Positions 23,430 to 61,535 of a stretch of 64,000 nucleotides of DNA are shown here, piece by piece (the first letter of the stretch is position 1; each line of letters starts with the position of its first letter). The notes under the pieces are model-generated. The model was not told where the DNA came from. It did not search any database and saw only the letters and a list, made by a program, of their open reading frames with translations. The position numbers and the translations under genes were made by a program. Source of the DNA: Paraescarpia echinospica (Eukaryota; Annelida; Polychaeta; Sabellida; Siboglinidae); contig CM034531.1 in NCBI GenBank assembly GCA_020002185.1, positions 41,573,327-41,637,326 on the forward strand, read 5' to 3'.

Positions 23430-24410
23430 AGGGCCTTGGCATCAATCCAGCTGTTGAATTTGGAGGGGTAGTCGTGCCATTTCACCAACACCGTTCGCCT
23501 ACCTCCCTTGCGTCGACGCAGTACCAATTACATGCGATACAGTGTATTGGCTGGCACCGACACGTTCTGCAACTCCGGTTTTTAGAAGGTTCCGTCCAAC
23601 ATATCACTGAGATCGTCCTACAATCGATAGACGGGCGGATCGGTGGGATGCACCTCGCATATTGTGAATATTTCCTAACACTAAATTCGCCATTACCCTT
23701 TCTCGAAGCGTCTCTTGACCTTGGTGATACGCACGCGATCTGTCACTCGGAACTTGGGTACGCCCTTACGGTTGTGACCGTACAAGCGCTGCCACACCTC
23801 TTCCTGATTCGACGCGTTTTATCTGAACAAACAGTCTGAATCTAATGGAGGCATACCGTTACTGCGGTGGGGGTGTCGTTGTAGGATCATACAAAGTCCT
23901 GAAGGACGTCGATGTATCGCCACGTCTAGTGTTTTGTGAGGTATCACCACATGCGCGTCTTTAACGTGCGATTGAATCGTTCGACGATGCTCGCCTTGGT
24001 TTCCTTGGTATGCGTGGAGAAGTGATGGATGCCTTACTTCTTCAACAGTCCTTGAACGCCGCGATTCAGGAATCCGAGTCCTTTATCGGTCTGCAACATC
24101 ATTTTCAGCGGAATGCACTGGGCAACTTTCGAGAAGATGTCGATCATCGTAAGTAGAAATGTCGCTACGTCGTTGTCTTTATCAACCTAGCCTGCCACTG
24201 TTGGTTCCGTCCACCCAAGATAAGGCGTCGTCTCACGAAATGAGTTCTCACCGGTTTGTGTAGAGTATAGGCATTCTCTTCCGCCAGCCATTGTTCGATG
24301 ACTTTCCTTGGTTCACGCGTGACACGTCGCAAGGCGTCGAGTCCGCCATAACTTCCAATCTTCGACGGATCGAAGTACACCTTACTGAGCTTGCTGCGGT
24401 GAGTCATAAC
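23430..24410 (-). pseudogene. Polinton retroviral-type integrase (rve + chromo-like), broken
   Basis: Integrase inserts the element and makes the 6-bp duplication. The N-terminal part reads KVYFDPSKIGSYGGLDAL and YTLHKPVRTHF (24380-24230), then NQQWQA. The DDE core can be traced as MIDIFSKVA (about 24150, first Asp after a stop), QTDKGLGF (about 24090, second Asp) and SIVERFNRT (about 23980, Glu). The C-terminal part has KFRVTDRVRI (about 23745) and a chromodomain-like WHDYPSKFNSWID (about 23465). Several stops and frameshifts. This is the F54H12.3-like family. Confidence 0.85.
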
Positions 24411-24756
24411 AGTGGTAGTCGAATGACATACTTAAGGGTAATGTCGGCGATGAACGCATACAGCGGATCGATGACGACGGAAATTGTGCTATCGTTGTGT
24501 ATTCGTGACGCGACTCCTTTAAAACGTCTCCCATTCGGCCTATGACGTCTTGCATTCTTCCGCAGTGGGGTGAGCATCGACCCTTCTATCTGTCGACAAG
24601 AGATCGTCTTGCACTGCCGCCGGACGATTGCGGAGCAGCTGGTCGTCGTCGCGTCGGAGTCTTCTTTGCCTGTTGTATGTAGGATCTCCTGGCAACGTTA
24701 CCCCATTTTCATGGGTAAATTGATGTCGCCGAGTTGTCGTGCAAACACCTGCCACC

Positions 24757-25488
24757 CTAGCGCAACAAATCGTTGACGAGATCCACCACGTTACTTCCGG
24801 CAATCGGCACGCCTCCGTGGATGACTTCGCCGCGCGCGGTCCACGCGATATCTCTTTTGAGACGTTCCATCAATTGTCTGGCTTTGGTCTGCATTGTCTT
24901 GGGAACGCTCTCGATGTCGCCCGCTCCCGCTGGGGGTGCCGCTGTTTCGCTATTTAGAGCGACCACGCGTACCGGTTGTTTGACGCGTTTATCAGCCAAG
25001 ATGTTGTACCGTTGCAAGACTTGATTATATATGACGACCTTGTCCCCGTCGGTGAGATCATGTCTGTCGTGAATGACGACATCTCTTCGTCGAAGACCAG
25101 CACCTTCTTTCCCAGGGTATCTGTCGGTGTCGGCGTGGTGGTGCGAAGGCTGTCCAAGGCCATTTTCCGCACGTGTTCCATCGTCTACGTCTTTGAGCAA
25201 GGGAAGAACGACCGCACAGGCCAACGGTACCAGGAAAGCCGACAAGAAACCTCAGCCCTGTCCCTCGCCGACCAGATTATTTTCGAGAAAAAATTGACGT
25301 CTCTTGGCCATCGGCACGCCTAATCGTCCCAATTCGCGTAGTTTCGTTCTGTACTTACGCAAGCGTCGCCTCTGTACCGGAGTCGAGGGAATGTTCTTTT
25401 ACAATATGTTGTAGGCGCACTCGGCCAATGCACAAAGAAGACCAGCGTCAGCATTGGCGATGATGGCTCTCCTCAATTTCGTTCTCAT
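24757..25488 (-). pseudogene. Polinton PY-like conserved protein, broken
   Basis: The start at 25488 opens a basic region with RRRLRKYRTKLREL (about 25370). A hydrophobic segment FLVPLACAVVLPLL (about 25240) follows in a shifted frame, then ILADKRVKQPV (about 25000) and the C-terminal GSNVVDLVNDLLR (about 24790). This arrangement is recurrent in animal Polintons between integrase and ATPase, and I equate it with the uncharacterised PY-type protein. The biochemical role is unknown. One stop (about 25400) and one frameshift. Confidence 0.55.
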
Positions 25489-25539
25489 GTATTTACTTAG
25501 AGCCTGTATACAGAGAATGTGTCTCTTCACGAGCTCAGA

Positions 25540-26085
25540 CATCGTGTAAATGAAGAGACGAGGCGCATGCGCAGTCTTTTAATACCTTTGGTAGGTACAC
25601 GTACTGAATACTGTCGTCTGGAAAGATAGCCGTGCGTAGACGCATATCCTCGGGCATTCTTGTTTGAGATCGACCAAGAGACCGACATGGCGTCTTTGAA
25701 CGCGTCTTGTATACACTTTACGCGCCCCAGATACATCTGTTGCGCCAAGTGTCCTGTCACCGACGCGTGGCGAGGATTCTTAAAGACCACCGTGTGTTGA
25801 GAGTTCAGACTGATGGTACGACTCTCCTTGTTTTTCGGAAAGAGGTTCTGCACGACAGACAGTACGGACATGTTCTAGTGATTACTTTTTTTGTGAACAA
25901 GGTCGTGACCCGTTCCTCCGTTTCCGCCTTCAGATCGTCTATGACCACGAGATTCAAGCTCTCGTTCGGTAATCCTTCTTCGAACTGCACGTTGGCTACA
26001 TCGGCGTAAGCGCTTTGTCATTCTCCATAACACCACCTGATTTTCTCGGGAGGCGGATCGATCATCGTGGCGGCGTGACGGTGGG
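25540..26085 (-). pseudogene. Polinton FtsK/HerA-type genome-packaging ATPase, 5'-truncated
   Basis: From about 26070 the minus strand reads DPPPEKI, then ESLNLVVIDDL (about 25960, Walker B with following Asp), KLFTKK-like helix, VVQNLFPKNKESRTISLN (about 25850) and VVFKNPRH (about 25785), the conserved downstream blocks of the packaging ATPase. The Walker A loop should lie about 40-60 residues upstream but is not present before 26100, so the 5' end is lost. At least one frameshift near 25870. The enzyme would drive DNA into capsids. Confidence 0.75.
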
Positions 26086-26129
26086 GAATTCAAAGTCACT
26101 GTCCACGCAAAAGGTTACTGTAGAAACAA

Positions 26130-26690
26130 CTCGAAATACAATTTCAATTTGTTTATTCTATAATAATACATATAACAAGTCATCTTTTTTTCTTAAAGAC
26201 TATATATCAAGTGTTCGTCTTTACTAATAAACTACTATAGCAACATACATTTATTTTAGCCACTAATAAGAAATATAGTTAACTCTTACAGTATTCGTCA
26301 TAACCACTAGTAAGAAAAATTAATCATACATAGACAGTGTTCGTGATATATTAACCACTAATAATCAATCTGTATTATAGCTAGATAACTATTATACTAA
26401 AAGCAACTCTTATAACTGAAGCGTTGGTTCGTAATTTCTACGTAAACAGTGTGTTTTAACTACTAAGCGCAACATAGTGTTCGTCTACGTTACCACTACT
26501 TATAAGAAAAATAGGTTATATAAAAACACAGTTAATAAGCAAGTTCTTCTTATAACTAGAGTGTTCGTCATTCTACATAGACAGTGTCGTCATGTCTTAA
26601 CTACTATGCACAATAGTCTATGTTACCACTACTAATAAAAAATAGGTTATATAAAAACACAGCTGACAAGCAAGTTCTCTACTCAAGTTC
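26130..26690. repeat. AT-rich degenerate tandem repeat inside the Polinton
   Basis: Units mix TTACCACTACTAATAA, AGTGTTCGTCAT and GGTTATATAAAAACACAG. The clearest pair is 26491-26550 against 26624-26684, spaced about 132 bp. No coding potential. Confidence 0.7.
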
Positions 26691-26742
26691 ATGTCACTGA
26701 TTCAGAGATACTGTCCGATGCATAATCTGTCCGTTAGGTTTT

Positions 26743-26994
26743 CTAACCACTCTTTACATGTAATGTTACGAGCCACTTCGTTGCACGGCCTCTGCAACTG
26801 TCAAGGACGTGGTTACGTACGTCAAAGTGGCCATCTTTTGCATGGCGTCCTCGACTGCATTGATACATTCCGGGGCTGATGTATTTGTTCCATCGTGACC
26901 CAAATGCGACATGTTCACAACACTGCCCCACACGAGGTATCCACCAGGACCGAGTCCGAATGACGGTAGTGTATTCGGCATGACGTAATCTCAC
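26743..26994 (-). other. Unassigned Polinton ORF remnant
   Basis: A minus-strand frame (about 26981-26766) reads GPGGYLVWGSVVNMSHLGHD and later CINAVEDAMQKMATLTYV. The first half is Gly/aromatic, the second alpha-helical. I do not recognise the family. Position inside the element suggests a lost accessory or structural gene. Confidence 0.35.
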
Positions 26995-27039
26995 ACAGGT
27001 GATGAATAGATTGGGATGCAGTCATTAAACAAGGTGTCA

Positions 27040-27260
27040 AACACGTCAACATAAGCGGTGGCAGCGACGGCGGCGGTGGAGGGTTGTCTGACATGACGTG
27101 ACGCGTCGGCGAATTCGGTCTGTCTACTGCGTCATGACGTGGTGCCGCGTCGTCATCACACGTCAATATAAGCGGCGGCGGTGGGTGGTCTGTTATGACG
27201 TCACGGGTCGACGATGTCGGACGGGTGTCCACCCCATTATCATGTGGTGGTGACGTCATC
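27040..27260. repeat. Imperfect ~120-bp direct repeat in the Polinton
   Basis: ACACGTCAAYATAAGCGG followed by a GGCGGCGGTG run and TGTYTGACATGACGT-type sequence occurs at about 27040 and again at about 27158; a third partial copy follows. GC-rich, non-coding. Confidence 0.55.
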
Positions 27261-27514
27261 AGCGACGATGGCCGTGGTGACGAGATGAGCATTCGAAGGA
27301 GTCCGCATCGGAGATCGTATGACTTCAAGTATCTGACCCTCGGACTTTGTTTCTGCCCGTCAATGCTTTCACCGTTGCAGGTTACACTATCTTTGGTTCT
27401 CACCGTACGCCTCTCGTATCAGATGTAGCCCACAGCTTATCTGTAGACCAAAGTAATAAACATAACCTCGAGTACACTTTCAATGTTTAGTGACTACCAG
27501 CACCAGCAGCACCA

Positions 27515-27802
27515 TCAGCAGCAGTACCATCCAACGGCAGTAGCAGCAGTAGCAGCAGCAGCAACACCCACGCCTCGACTGGGTAGCAACTCTTTCGCTT
27601 TCTCGAGCATGTCACGACGCCATCGTGGTGCCATGGATGTAATCTTGTAATCTATTACAGTCCAGTGGAAATAAGACCCGATCACAACATCTGCTAACTT
27701 CATCACTTCTGTCATATCGAATATACGACGCAATTCATTGCACACGTAGCGAAGGCAAGCATCGTTCACGGCTGTTTCATAGGTCTGCTTCTGGTTCACC
27801 AT
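27515..27802 (-). CDS. Unknown Polinton ORF, 95 residues
   Basis: The frame opens MVNQKQTYETAVNDACLRYV and is mostly helical (NELRRIFDMTEVMKLADVVIG). It ends in an alanine-rich tail created by a GCT/GCA trinucleotide tract (27520-27570). An intact small frame in an element where other genes are broken is notable, but I cannot name a family. It may be a real accessory protein or chance. Confidence 0.35.
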   Translation of the reverse strand: MVNQKQTYETAVNDACLRYVCNELRRIFDMTEVMKLADVVIGSYFHWTVIDYKITSMAPRWRRDMLEKAKELLPSRGVGVAAAATAATAVGWYCC

Positions 27803-28084
27803 CTGCTCCGCTCGATCTTGTATTTTGTCAACCTTGACTACAGTTACCTGTAGGTCGTCGTTGTCACTCGACCAGGTACATTATCCTCAATCGACACTTG
27901 CCTCTGGGTCATGACTAGACATAGAGAAGGTGATTCGTCTTCTAACAGATGGTGGTTGTATCTCATCATCGGATGATGATATGATAATAAGGAAACAGGG
28001 TGGGGCTGCTTTATTGCATTCTTGTAGCCACGTCAGTATCTTGGATGTTGAGTCATCGGACGATGCTTACAAAACATAATCAGA

Positions 28085-28560
28085 CCCCCTTGAGTTCGAG
28101 TGCTGACACGGCATAGCTGTCGTGGGAATCTTTGACTGATTCCTTTATGGTCACCTTGGCGCGAACCCCACGAAGAACACACAGTGCCGCATAACGCTCG
28201 TCGTTGATTTTCAAGGCCATGCATATACTAACAGAGAACCCTAACACTCGGACAGCCAGTTCATCGAACTTACACACTCACATGCCCTGCCAGTAACACA
28301 ACAAGAGGCGCAAAGCGAATCTGCAAACAGTAGGCCCCTTCTACAGGGCATGCGTTTGACAAACGTACCCCCCTTTTTCATCGACAGTGACCTTTTTGTT
28401 GCATTTTCGACACGAAGGATAACAAACAAACTTGTCCGTCGAGGCACAAGTGACAATGGCCAAGAGATGATTGAATACAACATTGCCACAACTTACTTCT
28501 TGTAGACGTGACAGAATAATCGGGTCTTCTGGTGTGTGAGGAGCGACGGCCATTGTGAAC
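28085..28560 (-). pseudogene. RPA-like ssDNA-binding protein (zinc ribbon + OB fold), broken
   Basis: The minus strand begins near 28555 (MAVAPHTPEDPI). It contains a zinc-ribbon-like stretch FVCYPSCRKCNKKV with a further Cys-x-x-His (YVCQTH, about 28350), matching the C-terminal DNA-binding domain of replication protein A large subunit. After a stop and spacer, FDELAVRVLGF and RGVRAKVTIKES with a terminal YAVSALELKG (28270-28085) continue the OB fold. A frame break lies between the halves. It could have coated single-stranded DNA during element replication. RPA-like cargo is better known from Helitrons; here it sits between Polinton ends. Confidence 0.6.
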
Positions 28561-28689
28561 AGGAGAAGTGCTGGATATGTACACTTTGGTGATTTTTTGA
28601 CCTGTGACAGTTGGCTTTTGACGGTTAGTGTTAAGGAGACAACACATTTTAAGACTGATAACGCGATACGAGAGAACAAAATAAAACCG

Positions 28690-28905
28690 TTGGAAAAACC
28701 GTTGCATTATGAAAAAATCATTGACAAAACCGTTATGGCTTCTGACGGATGATCCAGCAGACAACGAAGACTTGAAACAAAGCACCAAGACGATTGATGG
28801 TTGGTACACTGTACTTCAAAGACTTGATAGGGAACTATCAAAACGGTTGCATTATAAAAGACACTACATCATTGACAAAACCGTCGACTCATCAACAAAA
28901 CACTT
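28690..28905. repeat. Short direct repeat upstream of the RPA-like gene
   Basis: AACCGTTGCATTATGAAAA with CATTGACAAAACCGTTATGG (28697-28737) is repeated as ACGGTTGCATTATAAAAG with CATTGACAAAACCGTCGACT (28843-28890). No assigned role; it may be promoter-proximal for the minus-strand genes. Confidence 0.5.
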
Positions 28906-29064
28906 TCATCACTGGTGCTGTGTGTTTTTTCCAACCGAGACCAGTTCTCAAAGCAATAAAATATTGCTTATGTCGACAGTGGTGTTGGGCATGAGTTTCT
29001 AATAAAAATCGTAGGTCCATAAGAATAAGACCGAGTGTATTCTTACCTGGTTTACTGCTGGTTG

Positions 29065-29440
29065 TCAGATTCCCCAAAAGCCTTCACGACTACGACTAAG
29101 AACATTCTCAACCAACCAACAGTCACCTGAATGAAGCAAACGTTTGCGTAGGCCAACATCACGGAATTTGACGGCTGCAATAGCGTACATTATCTTCCGT
29201 CTTTTGAGGTTCTAAGATGGTTGAAACTAAGGTTTTTCTCTTATAGACGTACTCAGATATTTAGCCTGTAAGCCAGTGCGCGCGGTCTGAATATTTCTAG
29301 CTGCAGTAGAATCACCGTGAAACATGGCCTTCTTAAACTGATAAGCACATTCGACGCAAGCGAAATTTTCTCCCCACATACGAAAATTTGACAAACAATG
29401 ACTCGCTCCTTTAAGCAAGATAATCGTAGCGGATTGTTAC
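29065..29440 (-). pseudogene. NADAR (YbiA-like) domain protein, Polinton cargo, two in-frame stops
   Basis: On the minus strand one frame reads IILLKGASHCLSNF (about 29425-29385), then ENFACVECAYQFKKAMFHGD and AARNIQTAR, the N-terminal blocks of the NADAR fold. After two TAG stops in the same frame it continues KIMYAIAAVKF, LRKRLLHSGDCWLVENV and finishes EGFWGI before TGA at 29065-29067. The closing FWGI and the preceding SGD...LVE are diagnostic. NADAR proteins act on ADP-ribosyl or related N-glycosidic compounds; some remove ADP-ribose from guanine. All core blocks lie in one frame, so decay is recent or the stops mark a small intron (no clear splice sites seen). Confidence 0.75.
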
Positions 29441-29589
29441 TGCTGTACACAAGTTTATGAAGATATGCAACAAACCAACGAGGGTTGTTAGTCTAAGTCA
29501 GCGCTCCACATGTGTGTCTAATCAGACATTGTTAAGCGGGAGTTGAATATATTAGTCGATTAAAAATGGAAACATTGTTGTTAGTCGAA

Positions 29590-31770
29590 AAAGAATAAAC
29601 ATTTGTACGCTGACTTTCTCGTTGAATTTGCTGGTTTCGTCGAACACTACGCCCTGATGACCTCCCGTTTTGCGATTGTCGGTGATTTCAACATCCACTC
29701 GGACGAGCCATCTGACAACAGTGTGGAACGTTTCGTCGACCTGCTTGAGTCACTCAACATTATTCAACATGTTCAAGTTCCAACACTCATCGACAGTCAC
29801 ACCATTGATCTTATCCTCACTCCATCCGGAAATCACGGCACAACTTCAACAAAAACATCATTGCTGCTGTCTGATCACCTATGGGTGGAATGTGTCATCG
29901 ATATGGAGAAACCGGTCGTTCTGTGGGAAACGATCACAAACCGAATGTACAAAAACATAGACAAGGCTGCGTTTCGTAATGACATCGCATCGTAGCTTCT
30001 GACCACAATTCTGTCTGTCATGCAAACAACGACCGAATTTGCAGATCATTACAATATGGTTTTGACCAAACTTATCGAGAAGCACGCACCACTACAGATG
30101 TGTCGTATCGCTGATCGTCCTCTCTTACCTTTGTACAACAAGAAGATGATCAAAGCCAAGCAAATTCGACGACAGCGTGAACGGAACTGCCGCCACACAA
30201 CACTTCAAGTGCATCGCGAAATGTATAAGACACAGTGCGCACAGGTAAAGATGACAATCCAAGAAGCCAAGTCTAACTACTATGCTTCTGAGATAGAACA
30301 GTGTGGGAGTGACAACAGGTAACTGTATCGTTTGCTAAACGGACTGCAGCAGTGAAGAAAGTCCCAATATCTACCAGCTAACGACAACATCCAAGATCTC
30401 GCAACTAGTTTCTCAAACTTCTTCTTTGCAAAAATCGAGACGATTCGTGTGGCGTTACATACCCAGTGTACACCCACGTCCACCACGACCACAGACCACC
30501 ATTCAGCACCCTGCGTGTCACAACTTCGCTCACTTCCGATTGCGACTACATCAGACATCCGCAATCTGCTCAACAAGTCACCAACAACATCGTGCGCGCT
30601 CGATCCCCTACCAACATGGCTGCTGAAAGAAGCCAGTGACGACTTAGTACCGTTCCTGACGCATCTCGTCAACTCATCTATAGCTTCTGGTGTTGTTCCA
30701 TGAAACATGCCAACGTCACTACTATGCTTAAGAAGGCAAATCTCGATCAGGACAATATGGACAGTTATAGACCAATGCTACGGAATGGCTGGTTCCGTGC
30801 TGACATGGATGCGATCATATCTCACCGACCGGTCGCAGTCAGTAAATATACCAGGTGGCGTTTCCAGCAAAACCGGCGTCGCTTGTGGCGTCCCTCACGG
30901 ATCGGTGCTGGGGCCTCTGTTGTTCTCTGCGTACACAGCACCTATCGGTAATATCATCAGAAGAATCAACATGGGCTTCCATCTCTACGCGGACGATACC
31001 CAGCTATACATCATGTTTGAGATGATCGAAACCAACAGAATGCTGTCTCTACGCCGAATTGAGCACTGCATCAACGACATCCGCGAGTGGATGGTCGACA
31101 ATCGACTAAACGTGAACGATAGCAAAACGGTCACGAAACAATCAAGCGAAACACAACATCACCGCGACTGCGACATAACGCCAAGTCCTACTGCCAGAAA
31201 CATCGGCGTTGTATTCGACTCGGAAATGTCGATAGTCAGTCATATAAAACACATGTGCTGCGTAGCCTACTATCATCTGAGGAACATTGCGTCGATCCGA
31301 TCGTGCTTAACACAGAAAGCCGCAGTCCGTCTTATGTACTCTATTGTTATATCGAGAATTGACTATGCGAAATGTCTGCTATATGACATCCCAGACTGCC
31401 TAATCAACAAGCTGCAAAAAGTGCAAAATGCTGCTGCTCGGCTGCTGACACAGATGGGACCATATCACACCGGTACTCAAGAAACTGCACTGGCTTCCCG
31501 TGAAGCAACGCATTCAATACGCAATTCTGCTACTGACGTTTCGTGCTCAACACGGCGACATAACTTTCTCGGTATCTGCTCCACGACTGTGGAATTCACT
31601 TCCAAGCGAGATGAAGACAACCTGTTGTCTTGTGACTTTCAAAAGACTTTTGAAAACCCATCTTCTCCGGGTTGCTTACGCAACATAGGCGTCACCAGTC
31701 AGTTTAGTCAGTTTATTTTATTTTTTATTATTTAAAGCATAAGAATATCACGTAGTACAAGTTTTTTTTC
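29590..31770 (+). mobile_element. CR1/L2-like LINE nested in the Polinton
   Basis: Opposite in orientation to the Polinton genes. The 5' part is missing: the copy begins within the endonuclease. The 3' end is a T-rich tail (TTTATTTTATTTTTTATTA, about 31715). Insertion postdates the Polinton because it lies wholly between its intact ends. Confidence 0.8.
29600..31690 (+). pseudogene. LINE ORF2 remnant: endonuclease C-terminus and reverse transcriptase
   Basis: Endonuclease boxes are FAIVGDFNIH (about 29675) and LLSDHLWVE (about 29875). A lysine/arginine-rich linker and SPTTSCALDPLPTWLL (about 30585) lead into the RT. Sequence jumps from DNMDSYRP (about 30760) to the palm, deleting the first catalytic Asp region. 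Then come PHGSVLGPLLFS (about 30900) and motif C LYADDTQLY (about 30985), followed by the thumb and the C-terminal QNAAARLLTQ (about 31425). Stops occur at about 29995 and 30322 and a frameshift at about 30700. Inactive. Confidence 0.8.
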
Positions 31771-31772
31771 TA

Positions 31773-31892
31773 ATGATGATGGAAAAGTTGAACGGGCCAC
31801 CACTAGCTCTGCCACCACTACCACCAATACAATGGTGGATGCTAGATGGGGATGATACTGATTCTGGCTACGAGACAGAGGATGAAGATTAA
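31773..31892 (+). CDS. Small acidic ORF beside the Polinton right terminal repeat
   Basis: 39 codons from ATG to TAA: a proline-rich middle (PPLALPPLPP) and a strongly acidic tail (DDTDSGYETEDED). It reads outward, opposite to the virion genes, and lies between the nested LINE and the terminal repeat. The length is too short to exclude chance, but composition is biased and the frame is intact. The family is unknown. Confidence 0.3.
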   Translation: MMMEKLNGPPLALPPLPPIQWWMLDGDDTDSGYETEDED

Positions 31893-31926
31893 AATGTGAA
31901 AAAAACATTAAATATGGTGTATAATA

Positions 31927-32175
31927 TACCCGATAAGAGGCGGTCATTAACCGTCCACCACCTGCCTTACACACACACGCACGCACTCACCTACTAAGAG
32001 GCGCTGATGAAGCCACCAACCCGCCTGAAAACCCGTAAAATCCGTTCGTACCACCGGGGGGGGGGGGCTAGCTACTTCCGGTCACGTAACCAGAACTGTG
32101 TCAGCACTGGAAACTGAGTCAGCAGTTCTTACCATGCCGCCGCAATTAAGCATCCAGATGGACCCTATAACTACT
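31927..32175. repeat. Right terminal inverted repeat of the Polinton
   Basis: About 249 bp, complement of 20413-20668, ending ...TAACTACT. It contains a poly-G tract (about 32056-32066) absent from the left copy. Confidence 0.92.
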
Positions 32176-32181
32176 ATCGGC
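32176..32181. repeat. Right target-site duplication of the Polinton
   Basis: ATCGGC, identical to 20407-20412. Confidence 0.9.
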
Positions 32182-33273
32182 ATGTATTTTTTACAAACAA
32201 AAATACAGATGCCTTCAAAAATCTCAAATCGTCCACTACAATATTATGTTATGTTTAGAAACTAAGCCTACAAAGGAACCACCTCCAAAAGGTGTACAAA
32301 ATAACCACTATCACTTAACCCACATTCATTATAAAAAGTTAACAATAATTTAACTGCAGCTGGCAAATTAAACCAGTATACCTGTGGCCGATGTAAATTC
32401 AATCGAGTTATGTTGGCCTATGAGGATTCCTAAGTTCTGCCAGCTCCATTGGGCACGAAGCATACGTCGTATAACATGATATCATGTTTTGATGTGAGGA
32501 TTCATCTCAGAATTTGGAGATCACAATATTTTAAAGATGGCACCCGCCAGTGGTTGAGTCTTTATCACACTAAACCTGTCTTTTTATTTTGGCATGCGTA
32601 CGAATGTGTGTGCGTGTGTGCGCGTGTGTGCGCGTGTGTGCGCGTGTGCGCGTGTGCGTGTGCGTGTTTATTTGTTTGTGCGTAAGGCCAAGCTGCAAGT
32701 TAGCACGCGCTCACTCGCCGGCGGCCGTAAACGCGAACAGCCACAGGCAGCGCTACAGGTGAAATGTAAAAACGCCTAAATCTATGTACCACCTTAACGG
32801 GCTCACTAGAACACCTTCACAGCCCAATACATGCAAAACTGACGGAGATATGCTGGACGGACATACGTAAAAACACACAAACACACAAACACACAAACAC
32901 ACAAATAACAAACGAACAAACATATGCAAACCACTACGTTCTATAATACAGATAACCTTTGCTACATGTAGGTCCCTACACGCCAGCTAGGATTCGATGA
33001 ATCTGTTAGGCTCTGCGATATATTATGTACGGTGCATGTCATTTGATAGTGAACATGAACAAGCGAACAAAAGCGGTCGTTGGGGCGTGAAGCCGACGGT
33101 GACACATACACATCCGTAACCAGTGCTGCAAACAACACACAGCGGCTTAGAGTATACTAGGCCGCGCACACACCAGACTAGGTCGTACACACCTGTGACA
33201 CCTCTACACAAACGAAACCTCGGTGTTGGACCCTCGTACTTTGGTAGTACCAGAGCCATCTAAAGAAGGAGCA
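32182..33273. other. Upstream region of the prominin gene
   Basis: It holds a TGCG/GTGT microsatellite (32604-32665) and an ACACAAAC repeat (32873-32905). The promoter and any 5' UTR exon of prominin should lie here or further left, but I see no TATA box or initiator I would call. Confidence 0.5.
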
Positions 33274-60638
<27,365 letters not shown>

Positions 60639-60759
60639 TGAAATGATTGAGCATCACTAGCACTACGAGTAAGTTGGCACCAGATTACATCATTGTGTGT
60701 ACAAATCTGCATCTTTCTGTTGCTAGATGGGTCGAAAGCAGAATCTACCAAAAATATTG

Positions 60760-61350
60760 CTACAACTAGGTGAGTCGATAGTGCAATCTGCCATATTGTT
60801 ACAGCTAGATGAGTCGACAGTGCAATCTAGCATATTGCTACAGCTAGGTGAGTCGACAGTGCAATCTACCATATTGCTACAGTATTGTTACAGCTAGGTG
60901 AGTCGACAGTCCAATCTGCCATATTGATACAGCTAGGTGAGTCGACAGTACAACCTATCATATTGTTACAGCTAGGTGAGTCGACAGTGCAATCTACCAT
61001 ATTGCTACTGCTAGGTGAGTCGACAGTATAATCTACCATATAGCTACAGCTATGTGTGTCGACAGTACAATCTACCATATTGCTACAGTATTGTTACAGC
61101 TAGGTGAGTCGATAGTGCAATCTACCATATCGCTACATCTATGTGAGTCGACAGTGCAATCTACCATATCGCTACATCTATGTGAGTCGACAGTGCAATC
61201 TACCATATTGCTACACCTAGGTGAATCGACAGTACAATCTACCATGTTGTTACAGCTAGGTGAGTCGACAGTACAATCTACCATGTTGTTACAGCTAGGT
61301 GAGTCGACAGTACAATCTAGCATATAGCTACACCTATATACCTAAGTGAG
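60760..61350. repeat. 39-bp minisatellite downstream of prominin
   Basis: About 15 units with CTACAGCTAGGTGAGTCGAC and AGTGCAATCTACCATATT. Each contains TAGGTGAGT, a strong splice-donor match. Confidence 0.92.
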
Positions 61351-61535
61351 TTGATGGTGCAGTCTACCAATTGCTACAGCTAGGTGGGTCAATAGCCAAA
61401 CTACCATATAGTCATATATAAGTAAGGCGACGGTAGTATCCACAACAATTAGATGATTCAACACTACAATCTACCATATTGCAGTAGTTAGTTGAGCCAG
61501 TACTACAATCTACCGCATAGTAACTTCTCGAAGAA

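Larger units (their letters stand above)
20413..32175 (-). mobile_element. Polinton/Maverick (adintovirus-like) element, 11.8 kb, decayed
   Basis: Both ends are intact: terminal inverted repeats beginning 5'-AG (AGTAGTTATA) and a perfect 6-bp target duplication, the hallmarks of Polintons. The recognisable genes read on the minus strand in this order from right to left: NADAR protein, RPA-like protein, two unknown ORFs, packaging ATPase, PY-like protein, integrase, penton-like minor capsid, basic core-like protein, major capsid N-terminus and adenovirus-type protease. All carry stops, frameshifts or deletions. A LINE (about 29590-31770) is nested inside. I could not find protein-primed DNA polymerase B, so this appears to be a deletion derivative mobilised in trans, now fixed and decaying. 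Confidence 0.93.

Noticed and set aside
33223..33273. Upstream ATG at 33223 as the prominin start
   Set aside because: It would place 17 charged or proline-rich residues before the signal peptide; ATG 33274 starts it directly.
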